The notes beneath the pieces were generated by a model. That model was not told the origin of the DNA. It did not search any database and saw nothing but the letters and a program-made list of their open reading frames with translations. The translations under genes were made by a program, and so were the position numbers. From Synechococcus sp. MU1617 (GTDB lineage: Bacteria; Cyanobacteriota; Cyanobacteriia; PCC-6307; Cyanobiaceae), in assembly GCF_020514235.1 (NCBI RefSeq), contig NZ_VTLB01000005.1, forward strand, positions 105,744-169,743: a stretch of DNA of 64,000 nucleotides, in the 5' to 3' direction. Positions 48,915-57,812 of the stretch are shown here, piece by piece. Within the stretch, counting starts at the first letter, position 1; every line of letters begins with the position of its first letter.

Positions 48915-48979
48915 TTCAGCGCAGCGATTCAGCGCAATGGTTCAAAGCACTGATTCACCTCACAGATTCAGCGCACAGT
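48915..48979. repeat. Five tandem 13-bp units between rpsA and nrdR
   Basis: Five consecutive 13-base units begin at 48915, 48928, 48941, 48954 and 48967: TTCAGCGCAGCGA, TTCAGCGCAATGG, TTCAAAGCACTGA, TTCACCTCACAGA, TTCAGCGCACAGT. All start TTCA; three share TTCAGCGCA. The last unit covers the nrdR stop codon, the rest lie in the leader of rpsA. No T-run or palindrome makes it a terminator. Confidence 0.85.
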
Positions 48980-49450
48980 GGCCAAATGGTTCTGTTCCTG
49001 ATCGGCGTTCAGTGTTTCCAGGGTCGACACGAAGTCATCAATGCCACGGAACTGTCGATAGACGGATGCGAATCGGATGTAGGCCACTTCGCTGATCTGC
49101 TTGAGATCACGCAGCACGAATTCACCGATCTCAGTGCTGCTCACTTCCTTGCCGGCGCGTTGCTGGAGTTGCAGTTCGAGGTCTTCCACGAGGGATTCGA
49201 GCCGAGAGGTGTCCAATCCCGTTTTTTCGCAAGCTCGATTCAAGCCATGCAGCAACTTGCTGCGACTGAAGATTTCTCGGTTGCCGTTGCGTTTGATCAC
49301 CGTGATCGGAACGGTTTCCACCCGCTCGTAGGTGGTGAAGCGGAATTCACAGTTGAGGCATTCACGCCGTCGTCTCACGCTGCGTCCACCGTCCGCTGCC
49401 CTGGATTCGAGAACGCGACTATCTGTGTTTTGGCAGGAGGGGCACTGCAT
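48968..49450 (-). CDS. nrdR: Transcriptional repressor NrdR
   Basis: The 160-residue protein has the N-terminal zinc ribbon ([17 protein letters not shown] and [13 protein letters not shown]) and the ATP-cone ([20 protein letters not shown]). NrdR senses dNTP/ATP and represses ribonucleotide reductase genes. Start is the ATG at 49450 (MQCPSCQ) rather than upstream codons. Downstream lies the 13-bp tandem repeat, then rpsA. Confidence 0.95.
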   Translation of the reverse strand: MQCPSCQNTDSRVLESRAADGGRSVRRRRECLNCEFRFTTYERVETVPITVIKRNGNREIFSRSKLLHGLNRACEKTGLDTSRLESLVEDLELQLQQRAGKEVSSTEIGEFVLRDLKQISEVAYIRFASVYRQFRGIDDFVSTLETLNADQEQNHLATVR

Positions 49451-49626
49451 CCCCGAGGGCATCAATAAGTTGCACCAACTGTAGACAGTGATTTGAGACT
49501 TGAGAAGGGCCTCGTGGACATCAGTCTCATTTGAGGAATCCGCCGACGGCTGATGCTGACTTGAGACTGCTGTGATCTGCTCGTGCGGGCGAGACCGGCT
49601 TGCGACGGTGGGTGATGGAAAGCATG

Positions 49627-49652
49627 AAAAAACCCCGCCTCGGCGGGGTTTT
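49627..49652 (-). terminator. Rho-independent terminator after psbT
   Basis: AACCCCGC pairs with GCGGGGTT around a short loop; reading leftward a six-base T-run follows. It ends the psbB-psbT message before nrdR. Confidence 0.88.
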
Positions 49653-49663
49653 GGGGGATCAAA

Positions 49664-49759
49664 TCACTTACCGATTTTCGGCGGATCGCGGAAGGCGATT
49701 GCGAAGAAGAGAGTGGCAATCGCGAGGGTAAGGATGAGGACGTAAGCGAAGCTTTCCAT
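49664..49759 (-). CDS. psbT: Photosystem II protein PsbT
   Basis: A 31-residue single-helix protein, [19 protein letters not shown] followed by [12 protein letters not shown]. It sits at the photosystem II dimer interface near the D1/D2 acceptor side. It lies 21 bases downstream of psbB, the usual psbB-psbT order, and is followed by a terminator. It is too short for common ORF cutoffs. Confidence 0.95.
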   Translation of the reverse strand: MESFAYVLILTLAIATLFFAIAFRDPPKIGK

Positions 49760-49780
49760 CGTGTTGTTCCTGTAGGGCGA

Positions 49781-51340
49781 TCAGTTGAGGGGGGTTCCAG
49801 CGGGGGGAACGTAGCCCTCGGGCAGGCGACGGGTGGATTTGTCACCGAGCTTGGCGAAGAGGCCAAACTCCACCTGATCTCCGAGGTCGGGATCAATACC
49901 AGCGAACACATCGCGATACAGGGTGCGGGCACCGTGCCAGATGTGGCCGAAGAAGAACAGCAGCGCGAAGGTGGCATGGCCGAAGGTGAACCAGCCGCGC
50001 GGCGAGCTGCGGAACGTACCGTCAGAGTTGTAGGTCTCACGGTCGAAGTCGAAGGCTTCACCAAGCTGAGCTTTGCGTGCAAGACGCTTCACGTCGGCAG
50101 GGTCGGTGAAGGTCTGGCCATCGAGTGCACCACCGAACACCTTGGCGGTCACGCCCTGTTGTTCGAAGGAGAACTTGGCCTCCGCACGACGGTAGGGAAT
50201 GTCGGCACGAACAATGCCCTGCTCATCTTGCAGAACCACGGGGAAGTTCTCGAAGAAGTTAGGCAGGCGACGAACTTCAAGATTGCGACCTTCTTTATCG
50301 CTGAATGCGATGTGGCCAACCCAAGCGGTTGCCAAACCATCGCCATTCACCATCGGACCCACGCGGAACAGGCCGCCCTTGGCAGGGCTATTGCCGACGT
50401 AGTCATAGAAGGCCAGCTTCTCAGGGATGGCCTCGAAGGCTTCTTCCTGGGTTGCTCCATCGTCCATCGCGGTTTGCACGCGACGGTTGATTTCAGTTTT
50501 GAAGTAGCTCTGATCCCACTGATAACGGGTGGGGCCAAACAGCTCCACGGGGGTTGCTGCAGAGCCATACCACATGGTTCCGGCCACGATGAAGGCGGCG
50601 AAGAACACGGCTGCGATTGCGCTTGCCAGAACGGTCTCGATGTTGCCCATCCGAAGGGCTTTGTAGAGACGCTCGGGCGGACGCGTGGTGATGTGGAAAA
50701 TGCCGGCAATGATGCCGACGATGCCTGCAGCAATGTGGTGGGCAACGATGCCACCGGGGTTGAAAGGGTTGAAGCCTTCAGGTCCCCAAGACGGTTGAAC
50801 GGCCTCTAGGTGACCAGTCAGCGCATAGGGGTCAGAGATCCACATGCCAGGCCCGAAGACGCCAGTCAGATGGAAAGCGCCGAAGCCGAAACAGCCGAGG
50901 CCAGCAAGCAGCAGGTGAATGCCGAAGATCTTCGGCAGGTCGAGGGCGGGCTCGCCCGTGCGGGGGTCCTGCCAGATCTCAAGGTCCCAATAAGTCCAAT
51001 GCCAGATGGCGGCCAGCATCATCAGGCCGGAGAAAACAATGTGAGCGGCAGCGACGCCCTCGAAACTCCAGAAACCGGGATCAACACCCGTTTCGCCGGT
51101 GATGCTCCATCCACCCCAGCTGCCGGTCACGCCAAGGCGCGACATGAAAGGCATCACAAACATGCCCTGACGCCACATGGGATTCAGGACAGGGTCGGAC
51201 GGATCGAAAATGGCCAGCTCGTAGAGAGCCATGGAGCCGGCCCAGCCGGCTACGAGGGCTGTATGCATGAGGTGCACAGCCAAAAGGCGGCCCGGGTCAT
51301 TAATGACGACGGTGTGCACCCGATACCAGGGCAATCCCAT
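49781..51340 (-). CDS. psbB: Photosystem II CP47 chlorophyll-binding protein
   Basis: The 519-residue core antenna protein has six transmembrane helices with paired chlorophyll His residues and the family's start [33 protein letters not shown]. The large luminal loop follows [19 protein letters not shown], and the sixth helix has [24 protein letters not shown] promoter should lie between it and the divergent 2Fe-2S gene. Confidence 0.98.
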   Translation of the reverse strand: MGLPWYRVHTVVINDPGRLLAVHLMHTALVAGWAGSMALYELAIFDPSDPVLNPMWRQGMFVMPFMSRLGVTGSWGGWSITGETGVDPGFWSFEGVAAAHIVFSGLMMLAAIWHWTYWDLEIWQDPRTGEPALDLPKIFGIHLLLAGLGCFGFGAFHLTGVFGPGMWISDPYALTGHLEAVQPSWGPEGFNPFNPGGIVAHHIAAGIVGIIAGIFHITTRPPERLYKALRMGNIETVLASAIAAVFFAAFIVAGTMWYGSAATPVELFGPTRYQWDQSYFKTEINRRVQTAMDDGATQEEAFEAIPEKLAFYDYVGNSPAKGGLFRVGPMVNGDGLATAWVGHIAFSDKEGRNLEVRRLPNFFENFPVVLQDEQGIVRADIPYRRAEAKFSFEQQGVTAKVFGGALDGQTFTDPADVKRLARKAQLGEAFDFDRETYNSDGTFRSSPRGWFTFGHATFALLFFFGHIWHGARTLYRDVFAGIDPDLGDQVEFGLFAKLGDKSTRRLPEGYVPPAGTPLN

Positions 51341-51522
51341 GGGTCAGGTTCGGGGGACAAGACTGCATATGCAGTCAGACATGGGCGATCGTAAGGGCTT
51401 CAGACCATGCGGCGGGAAAAAAGTGACCTGCCCGCAACGGTCAGTGACAGGAAAGTCAGGGCTGTGCTGTTCACAAAACGCAACGCTTCGGCCCATGATG
51501 GGGATTGGTTGCTTGTGAGCTC

Positions 51523-51999
51523 ATGCCCGTTATCCGGTTTGTTCGCGAAGGGCGTGATGTGGAGTGTTATCCCGGCGAAAATTTGCGTGAGGTGGCCCGG
51601 CGCGAGGGCATCGAGCTCTACGGCTTGAAGGGGCAGTTGGGCAACTGCGGTGGCTGTGGCCAATGCATCACGTGTTTTGTCTCCGTGGTCGATGAAGACA
51701 ACACGGATGCGCTGACGGCACGTACCGCTGTCGAAGACAACAAGCTGCGCCGCCGACCCCAGGAGTGGCGTTTGGCATGCCAGGCCCTTGTGGAGAAGTC
51801 CGTCATGGTGCTGACCCGGCCTCAGGTGAGGCTCGCTAATTCTGATTCGAGATTGGCTGCGGCCAGGCAGGCGCCGCTACCGGCTGGGCCCACGGCATGG
51901 CCAGCGCCCCCGGTGAGTGAGCTCGATGAGGAGGATCAGGATGTGGCCGATGGGGATGCCCCGGGTGCCAAGGCTGCTACCGCCGGTGACGAGGCCTAG
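51523..51999 (+). CDS. 2Fe-2S ferredoxin-like protein with Pro/Ala acidic tail
   Basis: The 158-residue protein has an N-terminal ferredoxin fold (to about residue 100) with cysteines at 42, 48, 51 (CGGCGQCITC, a C-X5-C-X2-C pattern with an extra Cys45) and 86 (RLACQAL). A Pro/Ala-rich, acidic tail of ~55 residues follows. ATG 51523 (MPVIRFVREG) is chosen over one at 51505. It lies between psbB and psbM, so it may act in photosystem II or its electron traffic; the redox partner is unknown. Confidence 0.85.
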   Translation: MPVIRFVREGRDVECYPGENLREVARREGIELYGLKGQLGNCGGCGQCITCFVSVVDEDNTDALTARTAVEDNKLRRRPQEWRLACQALVEKSVMVLTRPQVRLANSDSRLAAARQAPLPAGPTAWPAPPVSELDEEDQDVADGDAPGAKAATAGDEA

Positions 52000-52058
52000 G
52001 GGAGTCGCTCCTCAGACCTCTTGTCGGTGATACCTTCGCCTGGATCCCTCTAACGGCC

Positions 52059-52163
52059 ATGGAAACCAACGATCTCGGATTCGTCGCCAGTCTCCTGTTC
52101 ATTCTGGTTCCGGCGATCTTCCTGATCGTGCTCTACATCGGCACGCAGAACAGCGAGGCTTGA
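52059..52163 (+). CDS. psbM: Photosystem II protein PsbM
   Basis: A 34-residue single-helix subunit (METNDLGFVASLLFILVPAI, then FLIVLYIGTQNSEA) that lies at the photosystem II dimer contact. It follows the 2Fe-2S gene by 59 bases and is convergent with the stress-protein gene one base away. Too short for most ORF tracks. Confidence 0.95.
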   Translation: METNDLGFVASLLFILVPAIFLIVLYIGTQNSEA

Positions 52164-52164
52164 T

Positions 52165-53013
52165 TCAGCCTTGTTCAGGCTCACGCACCAGCAGCACAGG
52201 GGCTGGTGCGTGTACACGGATGTAGTCGCTGACTGATCCGCCAAGCAGCTTGTCCAAATCCACCAGCCCTCTGGCGACAAGAGGCCGTCGGTCTTGGGAG
52301 GCGATGACCACAAGGTCGGCGTTGCACTCAGATGCAGCCAGGCAAACGCTGCGACCGATGTCTTTACCTTCGGTGTGAATGGCTTTCATCTCAACGCCGA
52401 AGCTCCTGGCTCGCTGAACAGCGGCGTCGAGAACCTCGTCCGCTTTTGTCCGGCCTCCCCGAGAGGGTGCTGATTCCTGGCGAACGACATGAACGCCGGT
52501 GAGGGTTCCGCCGGGGATTTCACGCACCAGTTCGCAAGCCGTGCGCAAGGCGTCGTCCCCCACGCCTGTTCCGTCGATCGTCACCATCACGCGGTTGACG
52601 TGTTTGACGTAGAGGTCGTCCCGCACCAGCAGCATCGGCCGCGTGGACAGTTGAAAAACGTACTGGCTGGTGCTGTTGGCAAGAATCGACTGAAGGCGTC
52701 CCAGTCCGCGGGATCCCATCACAATCAGGTCAGCCTGAACCTCATCGGCAACCTTGAGAACGGTCTGCTTGGTGTCGCCCTCGCGAATCAAGGTGCTCAC
52801 GCTTGAGGGGCTGATCCCCATGCGGGTGATCGCACTGTTCAAGAGGTTCTCTGCTTCGTCGCGATGGCCGTCGGATTGCGACTTGCTCTGTTCCGAGACC
52901 ACGTGCAGCAAATTGATCTTTGCTGCTTTCAGGCTGGGAATGTCCTGGAGCATCCGGATCATTTCTTCGACGTGACCCTTGCCCGAGTCGGCAATCAGAA
53001 GGTTCCTGAACAC
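52165..53013 (-). CDS. Tandem universal stress protein
   Basis: The 282-residue protein contains two UspA domains. The first ends with the ATP-loop pattern VMGSRGLGRLQSILANSTSQYV; the second has VMVTIDGTGVGDDALRTACELV and ends VIASQDRRPLVARGLVDLDKLLGGSVSDYIRVHAPAPVLLV, with a less regular nucleotide loop. Such proteins bind ATP and support survival under stress; target unknown. Confidence 0.9.
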   Translation of the reverse strand: MFRNLLIADSGKGHVEEMIRMLQDIPSLKAAKINLLHVVSEQSKSQSDGHRDEAENLLNSAITRMGISPSSVSTLIREGDTKQTVLKVADEVQADLIVMGSRGLGRLQSILANSTSQYVFQLSTRPMLLVRDDLYVKHVNRVMVTIDGTGVGDDALRTACELVREIPGGTLTGVHVVRQESAPSRGGRTKADEVLDAAVQRARSFGVEMKAIHTEGKDIGRSVCLAASECNADLVVIASQDRRPLVARGLVDLDKLLGGSVSDYIRVHAPAPVLLVREPEQG

Positions 53014-53095
53014 AGGGAGATGAAGCAGCCTTTGCGAAAGCCTATGGGTGGTTTCCTCCGTGGAGACAAGCTGATGTCACAGCGTTACGCGGATC

Positions 53096-53500
53096 ATGTA
53101 CACCCTGACCAAGCGTGTGCTCCCGCAGCACACCGATTACGCCGGTGTGATGTGGCATGGGGCCTATGTGCAGTGGCTGGAGGAAGCCAGGGTGGAGGCC
53201 CTCCAGGCTGCTGGCCTGGGCTATGCCGCCATGACTGCGATGGGTGTCGATATGCCAGTGGTGTCCCTTCACTTGGATTACCGCCAGCCGCTTCGGCACG
53301 GCGACCAGGTGTGTGTTGAAAGCCGATGCCCTGGTCAGCAGGGGGTGCGCTGGCCATGGATCTCTCGCTTTGTCTGCGGAGACGCGGTGGTTGCGGAGGC
53401 GTCGGTGAATCTGGTGATGGTGCGTGGGGGGCGTGTGCTCAGGCGCGTGCCGGCGCAGCTGAAGGAGGTGATGGATCAGCTGGTGCGCCAAGCGCTTTGA
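53096..53500 (+). CDS. 4-hydroxybenzoyl-CoA thioesterase-family protein
   Basis: The 134-residue hotdog-fold protein has the catalytic region LPQHTDYAGVMWHGAYVQWLEEARVEAL with Asp in HTDYAGVMWH, the usual active-site segment of this family. In cyanobacteria one such enzyme hydrolyses 1,4-dihydroxy-2-naphthoyl-CoA for phylloquinone; that fits but is not shown. It is divergent from the stress protein and 47 bases upstream of dprA. Confidence 0.82.
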   Translation: MYTLTKRVLPQHTDYAGVMWHGAYVQWLEEARVEALQAAGLGYAAMTAMGVDMPVVSLHLDYRQPLRHGDQVCVESRCPGQQGVRWPWISRFVCGDAVVAEASVNLVMVRGGRVLRRVPAQLKEVMDQLVRQAL

Positions 53501-53546
53501 ATCAACCTCCGAGGCGTCGACGCTGTGTTAGTACAAGCGTACTTAC

Positions 53547-54626
53547 TTGGTGCTGGTGCGCGGATGGTGGTGGCTCTGGACCTGTTGCCCTGGCTTGGGC
53601 AACGCACGCATGGCCGATCTGCGCGGGCTTTGCCGCGATCAAGCCATCGGCCCTGATCAGCTTTGGGGTTGGCCGATCGAACGCCTTGGCCAGGCGCTGG
53701 CTTGGCCGGCGCACTGTCTGGACGCCGTGGATCGTTACCGGCGGGAGCGGGGAACTGAGCCCGTCTTTGATGTTCCTGCCTGTGCTCTTCTGCCGGGTGA
53801 CTCTGCCTGGCCATGCAGCTTGGACGGTGTGAACTCACCCCCTTCCGGGTTGTACGTCGAAGGGGATCGATCGCTGCTTCGTTATTTGAATGCCCGAACC
53901 GCCATCGCGGTGGTGGGCACCCGCTCCGCCTCGGACCATGGCCTTGCGATGGCTGAAGAACTGGGCCGCGCTTTGGCCGAGGCGGGTTGGCCCGTTCTTA
54001 GTGGTCTTGCGGAAGGGATTGATGCTGCAGCCCATCGCGGCTGTTTGGCCAGAAACGGTGCACCCATCGCGGTGTTGGGGACACCCTTGGATCGTGTCTA
54101 TCCAGCCCACCACCGATCGTTGCAACAGCAGGTCGGCAGGCAAGGACTGTTGGTGAGCCCAAACCGGTCCGGCTGTCGCGTGCATCCAGGGCACTTCGCG
54201 GCGCGGAATCGTTGGTTGGTGGCCTTTGCCCAAGCGCTTGTAGTGGTGGAGTGTCCGCAACGCAGCGGAGCACTGATTTCGGCCCGCTGGGCGAGCCGGA
54301 TGCAGTGCCCGGTGTGGGTGGTTCCTGGTGATGCCCGCCGTTGGTCTTGTCGGGGCAGCAATGCCCTGCTTCGGGATGGTGCGACTGCCTTGATCCACCC
54401 CGAGGAGTTGTTTGCCTCTCTTGGTGATGGCCCGTTGAAGCCAGAGGATTCACGCGGTAAGCATCAACGCGTGATGGAGGCCATCGGCTCGGGGGCGACC
54501 TTTGATCAGCTGTTGCTGCGTTTGCAGTGCTCCCCTGCTGAGCTGGCCCCGCAGCTTTTGGCCCTTGAGTGTCAGGGCGAACTGCTGTGTGAGTCTGGAT
54601 TGCATTGGCGCAAGCCTCGGCCTTGA
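53547..54626 (+). CDS. dprA: DNA-processing protein DprA
   Basis: The 359-residue protein has the DprA Rossmann fold: IAVVGTRSASDHGLAMAEELG, LSGLAEGIDAAAHRG, IAVLGTPLDRVYPAHH and ALISARWASRMQCPVWVVPGD, then a winged helix-like tail. It loads RecA on incoming single-stranded DNA during transformation. GTG at 53547 is the likely start. prmC follows. Confidence 0.9.
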   Translation: MVLVRGWWWLWTCCPGLGNARMADLRGLCRDQAIGPDQLWGWPIERLGQALAWPAHCLDAVDRYRRERGTEPVFDVPACALLPGDSAWPCSLDGVNSPPSGLYVEGDRSLLRYLNARTAIAVVGTRSASDHGLAMAEELGRALAEAGWPVLSGLAEGIDAAAHRGCLARNGAPIAVLGTPLDRVYPAHHRSLQQQVGRQGLLVSPNRSGCRVHPGHFAARNRWLVAFAQALVVVECPQRSGALISARWASRMQCPVWVVPGDARRWSCRGSNALLRDGATALIHPEELFASLGDGPLKPEDSRGKHQRVMEAIGSGATFDQLLLRLQCSPAELAPQLLALECQGELLCESGLHWRKPRP

Positions 54627-54640
54627 CAGACTGCAAAACC

Positions 54641-55510
54641 GTGGCCGGCACTGATGTGTTGCAGTGGCGGCGTCAACAACTCGCCCGGGGTGGCACCGCG
54701 GCTGATCTCGATTGGTTGCTTGATCTGGCCGGTGGCGTTCGTTGGGCCAGCCTGCAAAGACTGTTGTTGGATCCCACGCGCACCGTCGCCCTGGAGCAGT
54801 CCCTTGAGGCGCTTTCTGATCTGTGGGAGTGCCACCTTCACAGGGATGTTCCCCTGCAGCACTTGGTGGGGCTCTGTCCCTGGCGGGATTTGCTGCTTGA
54901 GTCGTCGCCTGCCGCATTGATTCCCCGGCAGGAAACGGAACTGCTGGTGGATCTGGCCCTGGGCCAGTTCAACGCCACTCCCCCTGCCTGTTGGGCTGAC
55001 CTCGGCACCGGCTCAGGGGCCATCGCTGTGGGTTTAGCCCGCGCCTGGCCGACGTCACCGGGGCATGGCGTCGACCTCAGTCCAGATGCCTTGCGTCTGG
55101 CAGAACGCAACCTTGAACGTTGCGCCCCGCATCACAACTGTTCGTTGCACCTCGGTTCGTGGTGGACTCCTCTAAAGGTTTGGTGGGGGAGCCTGGATCT
55201 TGTGGTCAGCAATCCTCCGTACATCCCCAGTGCTGTGGTTGACGGTCTTGAGTCTGTGGTTCGTGACCATGAACCGCATATGGCGTTGCGTGGTGGCCCG
55301 GATGGCTTGGATGCCATCCGGGCCGTGGTGAATGGAGCACCAACAGGGCTGTCGCCTGGTGGCTGGCTTCTGCTCGAACACCATCACGACCAGAGCGCTC
55401 AGGTGACCCAGCTGCTGCGGGATGCCGGCTTGGTGGAGGTCAGCGCGGCCGCTGATCTTGAGGGGACCCTTCGCTTTGCGCTTGCTCGCAAACCTGCCGC
55501 ATCAAGCTGA
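54641..55510 (+). CDS. prmC: Release-factor glutamine methyltransferase
   Basis: PrmC methylates the Gln of the GGQ motif of release factors. The product has an N-terminal helical part (LQWRRQQLARGG), PRQETELLVDLAL, the SAM-binding ADLGTGSGAIAVGLA and the catalytic VVSNPPYIPSAVV. GTG at 54641 follows the dprA stop by 14 bases and gives 289 residues, normal length; a TTG at 54605 would overlap dprA. Confidence 0.92.
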   Translation: MAGTDVLQWRRQQLARGGTAADLDWLLDLAGGVRWASLQRLLLDPTRTVALEQSLEALSDLWECHLHRDVPLQHLVGLCPWRDLLLESSPAALIPRQETELLVDLALGQFNATPPACWADLGTGSGAIAVGLARAWPTSPGHGVDLSPDALRLAERNLERCAPHHNCSLHLGSWWTPLKVWWGSLDLVVSNPPYIPSAVVDGLESVVRDHEPHMALRGGPDGLDAIRAVVNGAPTGLSPGGWLLLEHHHDQSAQVTQLLRDAGLVEVSAAADLEGTLRFALARKPAASS

Positions 55511-55538
55511 TGCAACCCTTGCGATGAAGGAAGGATTC

Positions 55539-56138
55539 ATGCCCGTTCCGGTTCTGGCCGCCACTGATCTGGCCATGCGGCTTCGTGCCGGCGAAGCGGC
55601 AGTCATTCCCACCGACACCCTGCCGGGACTGGCGGTGCTTCCCGATCACGCCCAGACTCTCTGGCGCCTGAAACGCCGACCGGCGGACAAGCCCCTCATC
55701 TTGATGGGGGCATCAGTGAACGACTTGCTCCACGAGGTTGCGGTTCCGTGCCATCGGGAGGTTGAAGCCTTGGCTGATCGCAATTGGCCTGGAGCGCTCA
55801 CCCTGGTGGTGCCTGCCCGTGATGGCGGAGCTGGCCGGTATCTCAATCCAGGTGGCACAACGTTGGGCTGCCGCATTCCGGCCTGTGAGCAGACCCGTGC
55901 TCTGCTTCAGATCAGCGGGCCATTGGCCACGACCAGTGCCAATCGTTCCGGAGAACCTGCGAGCATGACCGCAGCAGAGGCGTCGTTGGTTTTCCCTGAT
56001 GTCGCTCAGCTGGGTCCGCAGCCCTGGCCTCAACCCTCGGGCCAGGCCAGCACGGTGTTGGTCTGGGTCGAGGACGGACGCTGGCGCATGGTGCGACGTG
56101 GTGCTGTGATTCCGGCAGGGGTTGAGGTGCTCGAGTGA
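55539..56138 (+). CDS. tsaC: Threonylcarbamoyl-AMP synthase (TsaC/Sua5)
   Basis: The YrdC-fold enzyme makes threonylcarbamoyl-AMP for t6A37 of ANN-decoding tRNAs. Signatures are AVIPTDTLPGLAVL, the basic pocket LKRRPADKPL, NWPGALTLVVPA, LGCRIPAC and PLATTSANRSGEP. The ATG at 55539 fits best; 55524 is possible. The stop overlaps the GTG of the following small gene. A tRNA-Thr, likely a t6A substrate, lies 180 bases downstream. Confidence 0.88.
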   Translation: MPVPVLAATDLAMRLRAGEAAVIPTDTLPGLAVLPDHAQTLWRLKRRPADKPLILMGASVNDLLHEVAVPCHREVEALADRNWPGALTLVVPARDGGAGRYLNPGGTTLGCRIPACEQTRALLQISGPLATTSANRSGEPASMTAAEASLVFPDVAQLGPQPWPQPSGQASTVLVWVEDGRWRMVRRGAVIPAGVEVLE

Positions 56139-56308
56139 TCTCGCTTGTTGGGCTTTGCCTGCTGGTGATGGCCTTGCTTCATTGGGTGCTGGAGCCCCTG
56201 GAAGCTGTCTTCACCTGGACCCTTCAACTGAATCTTCTCCCCTGGCTGTTGGGGTTGTTCTTCATCTGGCTGCTGGCGGGTGAATCGGACCGCAGCCCGT
56301 CGCCCTGA
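56135..56308 (+). CDS. 57-residue hydrophobic small protein coupled to tsaC
   Basis: GTG at 56135 overlaps the tsaC stop (GTGA). The product has two hydrophobic stretches (ISLVGLCLLVMALLHWVLE and LLPWLLGLFFIWLLAG) and a polar tail ending SDRSPSP, so it is probably a two-helix membrane protein. No family recognised. Too short for most ORF tracks. Confidence 0.65.
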   Translation: MISLVGLCLLVMALLHWVLEPLEAVFTWTLQLNLLPWLLGLFFIWLLAGESDRSPSP

Positions 56309-56317
56309 TCCAGATCA

Positions 56318-56389
56318 AGCCGGCTAACGGATTTGAACCGATGACCTTCGCTTTACAAAAGCGCTGCTCTACCGCTGAGCTAAGCCGGC
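56318..56389 (-). tRNA. tRNA-Thr (TGT)
   Basis: On the minus strand: acceptor GCCGGCT pairs AGCCGGC, D-arm GCTCAGCGGTAGAGC, anticodon loop TTTGTAA (anticodon TGT), T-arm with GGTTCAAATCC, discriminator T, no encoded CCA. The first 10 bases are also the last codons of the LuxR-type gene read in the same direction. Confidence 0.94.
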
Positions 56390-56634
56390 ATGGGCTGCAT
56401 CGTACCGGCTGCCTGGCGATTCAATGCAGGGTCTCCATCCCTGATCAGCCCAAGCACCAGCTCGAGTCGATTGCGACAACCGCTCTTCCGGAGTGCCCTG
56501 CTGATATGACACTCAACGGTGCGATGACTGATCACCAATCGCTTGGCAATGGCTCGGTTGTTGAGGCCTTCGAGCAACAACAGCACCACCCGCTGTTCAG
56601 CGGGGGTGAAGAGATTCAGGATCCGAGGTTTCAA
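56380..56634 (-). CDS. LuxR-type helix-turn-helix protein after minE
   Basis: The 84-residue protein is essentially a single GerE/LuxR DNA-binding domain: [44 protein letters not shown]. No receiver or sensor domain is present. It starts at TTG 56634, which overlaps the minE TGA, so it is translated with minE. Its stop (TAG) lies within the tRNA-Thr gene. A regulator of division or cell-cycle genes is inferred from position only. Confidence 0.8.
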   Translation of the reverse strand: MKPRILNLFTPAEQRVVLLLLEGLNNRAIAKRLVISHRTVECHISRALRKSGCRNRLELVLGLIRDGDPALNRQAAGTMQPMPA

Positions 56635-56939
56635 GCTTGAGCAGGTTGCTGCTCAGAGGGTTCCACCTTCGCTGGTTGGGCGATCGGGCGACGGATCGGC
56701 AGGTTGGCCACCAGGGCGGTGACGCGGTCTTCCGTCTCGAGGCTCACATCACCTTCCGCGAGGTCGATTTCCACGTAGCGGGCCACCACTTCGAGGATCT
56801 CGCGGCGCATTTGTTCGAGCAGCTCCGGATTGAGGTCGCTGCGGTCGTGGGCCAGCACCAACTGGAGCCGCTCTTTGGCTGTTTCTGCACTGGCGGGCTG
56901 ACGGCGCAGGAGTTTGTCGATGAATTCCTTGACTGTCAT
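56631..56939 (-). CDS. minE: Cell-division topological factor MinE
   Basis: The 102-residue protein has the anti-MinCD helix ([39 protein letters not shown]) and the topological part. It drives pole-to-pole MinD oscillation so that the septum forms mid-cell. It is the third min gene, four bases after minD, and has an extended Pro-rich C-terminus. Confidence 0.95.
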   Translation of the reverse strand: MTVKEFIDKLLRRQPASAETAKERLQLVLAHDRSDLNPELLEQMRREILEVVARYVEIDLAEGDVSLETEDRVTALVANLPIRRPIAQPAKVEPSEQQPAQA

Positions 56940-56943
56940 CGCC

Positions 56944-57756
56944 TCAGAAAATCCGGGTTTGCATCAGCTTGCGCATCCTGGCGCGGAGGCCGCGGCGGGC
57001 CTGGGAGGGGTCCATCAGAGGAATGTCTTCGCCCTGAAGCCGTTGAGCGATGTTGCCGTAGGCCTGGGCCGCTGGGGAAGACGAATCACTCAGGGTCAAG
57101 GGTTCACCGCGGTTGGTGCTCACGATTACCTGTTCGTCTTCAAAAACAAGCCCCAGAAGAGGTAACGCCAGAATGTCGGTGACATCGTCCACCGAAAGCA
57201 TTTCCTGGTTCGACATCATCTTTGGGCGCACCCTGTTGAGCACAAGCTGCACCGGCTGCACGCCCTGGGTGTTCAGAAGCCCGATCACCCGATCAGCGTC
57301 CCGCACGGCGGCCACTTCCGGGGTGGTGATCACCACAGCTTCTCGGGCTGCGGCCGCGGCATTTTTGAATCCGTCTTCGATGCCTGCAGGGCAGTCGATC
57401 AACACGTAATCGAACTGGCGTTCCAGCAGAGCAACGATGGCCTGCATGTCCTTGGGCTTGAGCCACTCGAGCATCCGAGGGTTGCCTGCAGGGAGCAGGG
57501 CCAGATTGGGCTCTTGCTTGTGTTTCACCAGGGCTTGCTCAAGCCGGCAGGTCTCCGCAAGCACCTCCTGGGCGGTGTAGACGATGCGGTTCTCCAGGCC
57601 CAGCAGCAGATCGAGGTTCCTAAGACCGAAGTCCGCGTCAAGAACCACAGTCTTGGCGCCCTGGCGGGCAAGGGCGATACCAAGGTTTGCCGTGGTCGTT
57701 GTTTTTCCGACACCGCCCTTGCCAGAACAGATGAGAATGGTTCGGGTCGTCGACAC
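56944..57756 (-). CDS. minD: Septum-site-determining protein MinD
   Basis: The membrane-associated ATPase has the deviant Walker A ([18 protein letters not shown]), [28 protein letters not shown] and a C-terminal amphipathic helix rich in Arg. Start is GTG 57756 (VSTTRTIL), giving 270 residues; the ATG at 57807 adds a non-conserved extension. It recruits MinC to the membrane. Confidence 0.94.
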   Translation of the reverse strand: MSTTRTILICSGKGGVGKTTTTANLGIALARQGAKTVVLDADFGLRNLDLLLGLENRIVYTAQEVLAETCRLEQALVKHKQEPNLALLPAGNPRMLEWLKPKDMQAIVALLERQFDYVLIDCPAGIEDGFKNAAAAAREAVVITTPEVAAVRDADRVIGLLNTQGVQPVQLVLNRVRPKMMSNQEMLSVDDVTDILALPLLGLVFEDEQVIVSTNRGEPLTLSDSSSPAAQAYGNIAQRLQGEDIPLMDPSQARRGLRARMRKLMQTRIF

Positions 57757-57812
57757 CAGGGTTCTGCTTTGGTGCGGCCAGAATAATCTGGCTTTTAGCT
57801 CTGACAACGAGT

